From contig JANTGX010000100.1 of the NCBI GenBank assembly GCA_024762755.1, forward strand, positions 1-7,603: a DNA stretch of 7,603 nt, in the 5' to 3' direction. Source of the stretch: Gammaproteobacteria bacterium. Lineage in GTDB: Bacteria > Pseudomonadota > Gammaproteobacteria > SZUA-152. Below the pieces are notes generated by a model, which did not search any database, was not told the origin of the DNA, and saw only the letters and a program-made list of their open reading frames with translations. This document shows, piece by piece, positions 6,817 through 7,603 of this stretch; within the stretch, counting starts at the first letter, position 1; every line of letters begins with the position of its first letter. The translations under genes were made by a program, and so were the position numbers.

Positions 6817-7603
6817 TCACGGGCTCTCCGCCAGCTGCGCCAGCAGGGTCTGCTGGGCCGATATGGGCTCGGCGTCGCCGGGCTCGGTCAGCACGTAGCT
6901 GCCGTCGGTCTGCAGGAGCCAGGCCTGGGTATTGTCGCGCAGGTAGAGTTCCAGGTCGGCGATCACCCGCTCCCGCAGCTTCTTGTTCTCGATGGGGAAG
7001 CAGGTCTCCACCCGCTGGAACAGATTGCGGTCCATCCAATCGGCGCTGGCACCGAACACCTCCGGCGCCCCGGCGTTGTGGAAATAGTAGACCCGCGTAT
7101 GTTCGAGGAAGCGGCCGATGATGGAGCGCACCCGGATGTTCTCCGACACCCCCGCCACCCCCGGGCGCAGGGAGCACATGCCGCGAATCACCAGATCGAC
7201 CTGCACGCCCGCCTGCGATGCCTGGTACAGGGCCTGGATGATCTGCGGCTCCACCACCGCGTTCATCTTGGCGATGATGCGTGCCGGCAGCCCCTTGGCG
7301 GCGTTTTCGGTCTCGCGCTGGATGCGCGCGATCATGCCGTCGAACAGGGTGAAGGGTGACTGCAGCAGTTTGTTCAGCTGACTCACCTTGCCCAGGCTGG
7401 TGAGTTGATTGAAGACCTTGACCACGTCCTCGCCGATGATCTTGTCACAGGTGAACAGGCCATAGTCGGTGTACACCCGCGCCGTGCGGCTGTGGTAGTT
7501 GCCGGTACCCAGGTGCACGTAGTGGCGCAGCCCCTTGGCCTCACGCCGCGTCACCAGCAGCATCTTGGCGTGGGTCTTGTAGCCCACCACGCCGTACACC
7601 ACG
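6817..7603 (-). CDS. ppk1: Polyphosphate kinase 1, C-terminal part
   Basis: The last 261 codons of a polyphosphate kinase, which reversibly transfers the ATP gamma-phosphate to polyphosphate; the gene enters from the right edge. KTHAKMLLVTRRE contains the autophosphorylated histidine (fragment residue 11), and RFLEHTRVYYF holds the second active-site histidine (residue 168). Their spacing of 157 residues equals that of E. coli His435 and His592. Other family hallmarks are HLGTGNYH, IAKMNAVVEPQII, RGMCSLRPGV, SENIRVRSI and SADWMDRN. The C-terminus looks complete, with a short variable tail after the second phospholipase-D-like domain. The gene converges on ppx with only 9 bp between the stop codons and no evident terminator between them, so the 3' ends of the two transcripts probably overlap. 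The first visible codon is internal, not a start. Confidence 0.96.
   Translation of the reverse strand, partial: VVYGVVGYKTHAKMLLVTRREAKGLRHYVHLGTGNYHSRTARVYTDYGLFTCDKIIGEDVVKVFNQLTSLGKVSQLNKLLQSPFTLFDGMIARIQRETENAAKGLPARIIAKMNAVVEPQIIQALYQASQAGVQVDLVIRGMCSLRPGVAGVSENIRVRSIIGRFLEHTRVYYFHNAGAPEVFGASADWMDRNLFQRVETCFPIENKKLRERVIADLELYLRDNTQAWLLQTDGSYVLTEPGDAEPISAQQTLLAQLAESP

Overview
This window comes from a GC-rich bacterial chromosome, most likely a gammaproteobacterium outside the enterics; purple-sulfur or sulfur-oxidiser relatives would fit. That placement is an inference from protein style and from the ppx/ppk arrangement, not a database result. Coding density is high and the core genes are intact. 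No rRNA, tRNA or CRISPR array was recognised.

Layout, left to right. On the minus strand, reading from about 5037 down to 1, five genes lie head to tail: a UMF1/Atg22-like major facilitator transporter (3790-5037), a membrane-anchored CHASE2-TPR serine/threonine kinase (1358-3724), a PP2C-type protein phosphatase (468-1277), a small FHA-domain protein (95-454), and the first ten codons of a CYTH/triphosphate-tunnel enzyme running off the left edge (1-30). Between the FHA and CYTH genes a small hairpin followed by TTTT may act as a terminator or attenuator. To the right is a divergent intergenic region (5038-5289). It carries an 85-bp inverted-repeat element that looks like a MITE, and a second imperfect hairpin just upstream of the next gene. 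Then comes ppx (exopolyphosphatase, 5290-6807, plus strand). It converges with ppk1 (polyphosphate kinase, minus strand, C-terminal 261 codons visible, running off the right edge); only 9 bp separate their stop codons.

How the genes may work together. Ppk1 makes polyphosphate and Ppx degrades it. The CYTH family includes inorganic triphosphatases. The kinase, phosphatase and FHA protein form a complete write/erase/read phospho-signalling module with a periplasmic CHASE2 sensor. A signalling cassette flanked by polyphosphate enzymes suggests, but does not prove, that envelope sensing is tied to polyphosphate or tripolyphosphate metabolism. The FHA protein ends in an ETTT tail resembling the phospho-switch of the actinobacterial proteins GarA and OdhI, which makes it the most testable part of the idea.
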